NCBI RefSeq assembly: GCF_003633755.1
Contig: NZ_RBIL01000001.1
Coordinates: 2,527,426-2,591,425, forward strand
Reading direction: 5' to 3'
Length of the DNA: 64,000 nucleotides
From: Solirubrobacter pauli
Lineage (GTDB): Bacteria; Actinomycetota; Thermoleophilia; Solirubrobacterales; Solirubrobacteraceae
Below the pieces are notes generated by a model that was not told where the DNA came from, did not search any database, and worked only from the letters and a program-made list of their open reading frames with translations. The number at the start of each line of letters is the position of its first letter. Position 1 is the first letter of the stretch. The position numbers and the translations under genes are program-made. Positions 60,195-64,000 of the stretch are shown here, in pieces.

Positions 60195-61725
60195 CCTGGC
60201 GATCGTCAACGCCCGGATCCGGACGCTGGACTCCGCCCGGCCGTTCGCGAGCGCGCTCGCGGTGCGCGGCGGGACGATCATCGCGGTCGGCGAGGACGTC
60301 GGCGACGACTGCGACGCCACCACCGAGGTCATCGACGCGGGCGGCGCCGCGCTCCTCCCCGGGCTCGTGGACTCGCACATCCACCCGTTCTGGGGCGCCG
60401 AGGCCACGCGCGGGGTCGACCTGCGCGGGTGCGCGTCGGCGTCGGAGGCGCTGGAGCGGCTCGCCGCCGCCGAGCCGCAGCGCGGCTGGCTGTTCGCCTG
60501 GGGGCTGGACTACGACGTCGCGCCGACAGCGGCGGCGATCGGCGAGGCGTGCGGCGGCGCGGCCGTGTACGTCCAGCTCGCGGACCTGCACACCGCGCTG
60601 GCCTCACCGCGGGCGCTGGAGCTCGCGCACGTGACCGGGGACCACGAGTACGTCGTGGTCGACGAGCACGGCGCACCGACCGGCGAGCTCCGCGAGACCG
60701 CGGGCGACCTCGTCCTGCGCGCCGCGCCCAAGCTGCGCTGGCCGCAGCTGCACGCCCGCCACGCGGAGATCCTGCGCGAGCTCAACGCGCTCGGGCTCAC
60801 GGGCGGGCACGTGATGAACGGCGACCTCGCGACGCTCGAGATGCTGCGCGAGCTCGAGGGCGCCGGCGAGCTGACGATGCGCCTGCGCGTGCCGTTCTGG
60901 ATCACGCCGGAGACCACCGACGAGCAGATCGAGCACCTCCTCACGCTGCGCGACGTGCGTGGCCGGCTGTGGCGCGGGGGCGTGGCCAAGTTCTTCGCCG
61001 ACGGCGTGATCGACGGCGGCACGGCCTGGCTCGAGGCGCCGGACACACGCGGCGAGAGCGTCGCCCCGTTCTGGCCCGACCCGGAGCGGATGGCGGCCGT
61101 GATGGCGCGCTTCGCCGAGGCGGGCTTCCAGCTCGCGACGCACACGATCGGCGACGCGGCGGCCCGCTTCACGCTCGGCGCCTACATCCGCGCGGGCGCC
61201 GCGCCGGGCGTCCGGCACCGGCTCGAGCACCTGGAGGCGATCCCCGACGACCTCGTGCAGTCGATCCCGCGCGCGAACGTGGTCGCCTCGATGCAGCCGA
61301 TCCACGTGAGCGCCGTGCGCGCCGACGGCACGGGCACGTGGAACGAGCGGCTCGGCCCCGAGCGCGCCGCGCGGGCGTTCCGGATGCGCGACCTGCTGGA
61401 CGCGGGCGCGGTGCTCGCCCTCGGCTCGGACTGGCCGGTGGCCGACGCCGACCCGCGTCGTGGGCTGGCGGCCGCGCAGCTGCGTGACGTGGTCCCTTCG
61501 CAGCGGATCACCGCCGAGGAGGCGCTCGCCGGGTACACGACCGTGCCCGCGCTCGTGGCCGGCGACGAGTGGACGGGCTGCATCCGCGAAGGGATGCGCG
61601 CCGACCTCACCGGGATGGAGCTGGACCCGATCGACACGCCCGCCGCGGAGCTGCCGGACAACCCGGTGTGGCTCACGGTGGTCGCGGGGCGCGTGGTGCT
61701 CCAGCGCTCCGACGTCCGTTTGTGA
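60184..61725 (+). CDS. YtcJ-like amidohydrolase
   Basis: A 513-residue amidohydrolase-superfamily protein of the YtcJ (Amidohydro_3) group. The metal-binding HxH appears in LVDSHIHPFWGAE (about 62-74), with later ligands in VAKFFADGVIDGG (about 270), ATHTIGDAAARF (about 319), RHRLEHLEAIPDD (about 340) and LGSDWPVADADP (about 415-426). N- and C-terminal segments form the beta-sandwich that frames the barrel. Substrates of YtcJ proteins are poorly known; some act on N-acyl or formyl amides. It is co-translated with the APC permease and controlled by the TetR. Confidence 0.88.
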   Translation: MPADLAIVNARIRTLDSARPFASALAVRGGTIIAVGEDVGDDCDATTEVIDAGGAALLPGLVDSHIHPFWGAEATRGVDLRGCASASEALERLAAAEPQRGWLFAWGLDYDVAPTAAAIGEACGGAAVYVQLADLHTALASPRALELAHVTGDHEYVVVDEHGAPTGELRETAGDLVLRAAPKLRWPQLHARHAEILRELNALGLTGGHVMNGDLATLEMLRELEGAGELTMRLRVPFWITPETTDEQIEHLLTLRDVRGRLWRGGVAKFFADGVIDGGTAWLEAPDTRGESVAPFWPDPERMAAVMARFAEAGFQLATHTIGDAAARFTLGAYIRAGAAPGVRHRLEHLEAIPDDLVQSIPRANVVASMQPIHVSAVRADGTGTWNERLGPERAARAFRMRDLLDAGAVLALGSDWPVADADPRRGLAAAQLRDVVPSQRITAEEALAGYTTVPALVAGDEWTGCIREGMRADLTGMELDPIDTPAAELPDNPVWLTVVAGRVVLQRSDVRL

Positions 61726-61821
61726 GGAGCGCCTGGCATTCCGACAACGGTTGGATGAGCGCGCACCGCCGCTCCCGTACGGTCGCTGCGAGAGGGTGCA
61801 CCGGCTTCTAGGAGGGACGGG

Positions 61822-64000
61822 ATGGATCGAGTCAAGCGCGCGGTCGTAGGGGCGGCCGCCGCGGTCATGCTGGGCGTGACTTCAGCCGCGTCCGCGCAGA
61901 CGGGGCCGGTGTTCGTCAACGGCCAGGCGCAGGTCGTGCCGGCCTTCAACGTCTCGAGCGAGTGGATCCGCCAGCGGCTCTGGGTCGAGACCGAGTTCGA
62001 CAGCGACGGCGACGGCAAGCGCGACCGCATGCACGTCGACGTCACACGCCCGGCCCAGACGGGCAGCGAAGGGCTGAAGGTGCCCGTGGTCTACGAGACC
62101 AGCCCGTACTACGCGGGCACCTCCGGCCCGACGGCGAACCTGTGGGACGTCAACGTGGAGCTCGGTGCGCCGCCGAAGCCGCGCACCTCCCAGCCGGCGA
62201 TCCCGTTCAACCCGAACCGCACCTCGATCTCGACGAGCGAGGTCAGCACCTGGGTGCCGCGCGGCTTCGCGGTCGTGCACTCCGAGTCCCCGGGCACCGG
62301 GCTCTCGCAGGGCTGCCCCACCGTCGGCGGCACGAACGAGAACGACGCGCCGAAGGCCGTCGTCGACTGGCTCAACGGCCGCGCCAAGGGCTACACGACG
62401 ATCGACGGCACCACCGAGGTCAAGGCCGACTGGTCGACGGGCAAGGTCGGCATGACCGGCACGTCCTACAACGGCACGCTGCCGATCTCCGCCGCCACGA
62501 CCGGCGTCGACGGCCTCGAGGCGATCATCCCGATCGCGCCCAACACGTCCTACTACCACTACTACCGCTCCAACGGCCTCGTCCGGAACCCGGGCGGCTG
62601 GGTCGGCGAGGACATCGACTTCCTCTTCGACTACATCAACAGCGGCGACACGGCGCGGCGCCAGTTCTGTATCGACACCGTCCGCGAGGGCCTGATGAAG
62701 CTGCGCCAGGATCGCGTCACCGGCGACTACAACGACTTCTGGGCCGGCCGTGACCAGCTCAACCAGCTCTCGAAGGTCAAGGCCGCGACGCTGATGGCGC
62801 ACGCCTTCAACGACTGGAACGTGGTGCCCGAGCACAGCGTGCGGATCGCCTCCGCGCTCAAGGGCAAGGTCCCGCTGCAGCAGTTCTACCACCAGGGTGG
62901 GCACGGTGGAGCGCCGCCGCTCGGCCTGCGCAACCGCTGGTTCACGCGCTTCCTCTACGGCCAGCAGAACGGGGTCGAGAACGACCCGAAGGCGTGGGTG
63001 ACGCGTGAGGCGGCGGCCTGTCCGGCGCGGACGGCGACCGTCGTCGGCGAGCAGGCCGGCACCGCCACGCTGACCGTCGGCAGCACGAGCCAGCTCCAGG
63101 TCGGCATGACGCTCACGATCCCGCAGGCGGGCACGACGACCGTGACGCGCGCGATCCTCGCCATCCCCAACGCGACCACGGTCGTGCTCGACTCCGCCGT
63201 CCCCGGGACGGTTCCGGCCGGTGCCGTCGTGAGCATCGTCTGCTCGACCGCGAACCCGACGCCGTACGGCGACTACCCGAACCCGGCCGCCAGGGCGGTC
63301 GAGCTGCGCCCGCAGGCCGGCGGGAACACGACGGGCGCGCTGAGCACGGTCGCGGCGGCGGGCGCCGCGCGCGAGACGGTCGTCGACGACGTGTCCTGCC
63401 AGCCGGGCAGCTTCGTCAACGGCGGTCCCCAGCGGCTCCTGTACGCGACCAACGTGCTCACGGCGCCGCTGCACCTCTCGGGCACGCCGAGGATCAAGGT
63501 CCGGATGGCGGCGAGCAAGGCGGCCGCGAACCTGTCCGTGTGGCTGGTGGCGCTGCCGTTCACGCCGTCGGTGACCTGCACCTCGACGACGATCAACACC
63601 TCGCACGTGATCACGCGCGGCTGGGCCGACCCGCAGAACCGCGGCGCGGTGTCCGGCGGTGCCCCGCTCGTGCCCGGCGAGCTCGTCGACGTCGCGTTCG
63701 ACCTGCAGCCGACGGACAAGGTCGTGCTGGCCGGCCAGCAGCTCGCGCTGATGGTGTTCTCCAGCGACCGCCTGTTCACGCTGCGGCCGCAGCCGGGCAC
63801 CGCGGTCACCGTCGACCTGGCCGGCACGTCGTTGTCGCTGCCGGTCGTCGGCGGCTCGAAGACGTTCCTCAACGCCACCGGCGGAGACGAGGGCACGGTC
63901 GGCGGGACGGTGCCGGCGACGCTGTCGCTCACGCTCGGCGCGCCCGCCTCGTTCGGCACGTTCACGCCCGGCCGCGGGCAGGACTACACGGCCTCGACCG
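61822..64000 (+). CDS. Secreted Xaa-Pro dipeptidyl-peptidase/CocE-NonD hydrolase (partial)
   Basis: The reading frame starts at ATG 61822, preceded by GGAGG six bases upstream, and stays open to the right edge (726 codons so far). It begins with a signal peptide (RAVVGAAAAVMLGVTSAASAQ). The CocE/X-Pro peptidase core follows: WVETEFDSDGDGKRDRMHVDV near 50, the nucleophile loop VGMTGTSYNGTLP (about residue 215), AHAFNDWNV (about 335) and HQGGHGG (about 360). A strand-rich insert (about 400-475) precedes the C-terminal jelly-roll (about 510 on). The family removes X-Pro dipeptides or hydrolyses esters. The end of the gene is outside the window. Confidence 0.88.
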   Translation, partial: MDRVKRAVVGAAAAVMLGVTSAASAQTGPVFVNGQAQVVPAFNVSSEWIRQRLWVETEFDSDGDGKRDRMHVDVTRPAQTGSEGLKVPVVYETSPYYAGTSGPTANLWDVNVELGAPPKPRTSQPAIPFNPNRTSISTSEVSTWVPRGFAVVHSESPGTGLSQGCPTVGGTNENDAPKAVVDWLNGRAKGYTTIDGTTEVKADWSTGKVGMTGTSYNGTLPISAATTGVDGLEAIIPIAPNTSYYHYYRSNGLVRNPGGWVGEDIDFLFDYINSGDTARRQFCIDTVREGLMKLRQDRVTGDYNDFWAGRDQLNQLSKVKAATLMAHAFNDWNVVPEHSVRIASALKGKVPLQQFYHQGGHGGAPPLGLRNRWFTRFLYGQQNGVENDPKAWVTREAAACPARTATVVGEQAGTATLTVGSTSQLQVGMTLTIPQAGTTTVTRAILAIPNATTVVLDSAVPGTVPAGAVVSIVCSTANPTPYGDYPNPAARAVELRPQAGGNTTGALSTVAAAGAARETVVDDVSCQPGSFVNGGPQRLLYATNVLTAPLHLSGTPRIKVRMAASKAAANLSVWLVALPFTPSVTCTSTTINTSHVITRGWADPQNRGAVSGGAPLVPGELVDVAFDLQPTDKVVLAGQQLALMVFSSDRLFTLRPQPGTAVTVDLAGTSLSLPVVGGSKTFLNATGGDEGTVGGTVPATLSLTLGAPASFGTFTPGRGQDYTAST

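Noticed and set aside
61726-61821. Promoter from TTGGAT (61751-61756) and TACGGT (61778-61783)
   Set aside because: The spacer is 21 bases, too long for a standard promoter, so it is not listed as a feature.

Overview
The window is very GC-rich (roughly 70% by eye) and densely packed with genes on both strands. Overlapping ATGA/GTGA stop-start junctions, GTG and TTG starts, a secreted RTX-type calcium-binding protein, SpoIID and SpoIIM-like proteins and a form II xanthine-dehydrogenase-type cluster all point to an actinobacterium. A member of Thermoleophilia / Solirubrobacterales (Solirubrobacter- or Conexibacter-like) fits best. This assignment is inferred from gene content and composition only. 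No rRNA, tRNA, CRISPR array, insertion sequence or prophage was seen, and no gap without a gene exceeds about 215 bases.

Layout. 1-3.3 kb: PPOX protein, 5'-3' exonuclease, MaoC hydratase, SpoIID-domain protein. 3.3-6.4 kb: an acetolactate-synthase-like ThDP enzyme overlapping a succinate-semialdehyde dehydrogenase, possibly a 2-oxoglutarate decarboxylase/SSADH bypass of the TCA cycle. 6.5-10.7 kb: pdxH facing a tightly overlapped minus-strand operon, fumC - two tandem GNATs - EamA transporter. 10.8-12.4 kb: NfeD-like OB protein plus flotillin. 12.4-19.6 kb: HxlR regulator, TIM-barrel protein, nucleotidyltransferase-like protein, and a coxL - small membrane protein - coxM - coxS - MATE operon. 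19.6-24.3 kb: small membrane proteins, PPK2, ileS. 24.3-29.7 kb: trxA, SpoIIM-like protein, glycosyltransferase, PolX, KAS II, GNAT. 29.7-39.4 kb: HxlR, GT4, ACT-RidA fusion, trehalose phosphatase, mscL, ppa, 2-hydroxyacid dehydrogenase, ABC-F, ABM monooxygenase, GT2, and a TetR/SDR pair with clear operators. 39.4-44.3 kb: secreted beta-propeller/RTX protein, GT39 and membrane proteins.

44.4-49.9 kb holds a minus-strand operon reading, in order of transcription, AllG-like DUF1116 protein, GntR regulator, amidase, isochorismatase-like cysteine hydrolase and NCS2 permease. Every junction overlaps. It looks like a self-contained uptake and catabolic unit for a carbamoylated or amide nitrogen compound, but it lacks the AllF and AllH partners that normally accompany AllG. 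This is the strongest candidate for an undescribed pathway. 50-52.1 kb: alpha/beta hydrolase, ECF sigma factor with a membrane-anchored partner. 53.4-57.4 kb: an operon of two serine-hydrolase-fold esterases and an ATP-grasp enzyme, divergent from a Crp-like regulator, the second candidate for an uncharacterised system. 57.4-64 kb: secreted protein, TetR controlling an APC permease/YtcJ amidohydrolase operon, and an X-Pro dipeptidyl-peptidase running off the right edge.

Many plus-strand genes have a TANNNT hexamer 7-10 bases before the start codon and no Shine-Dalgarno sequence, which suggests that leaderless transcription is common in this genome.
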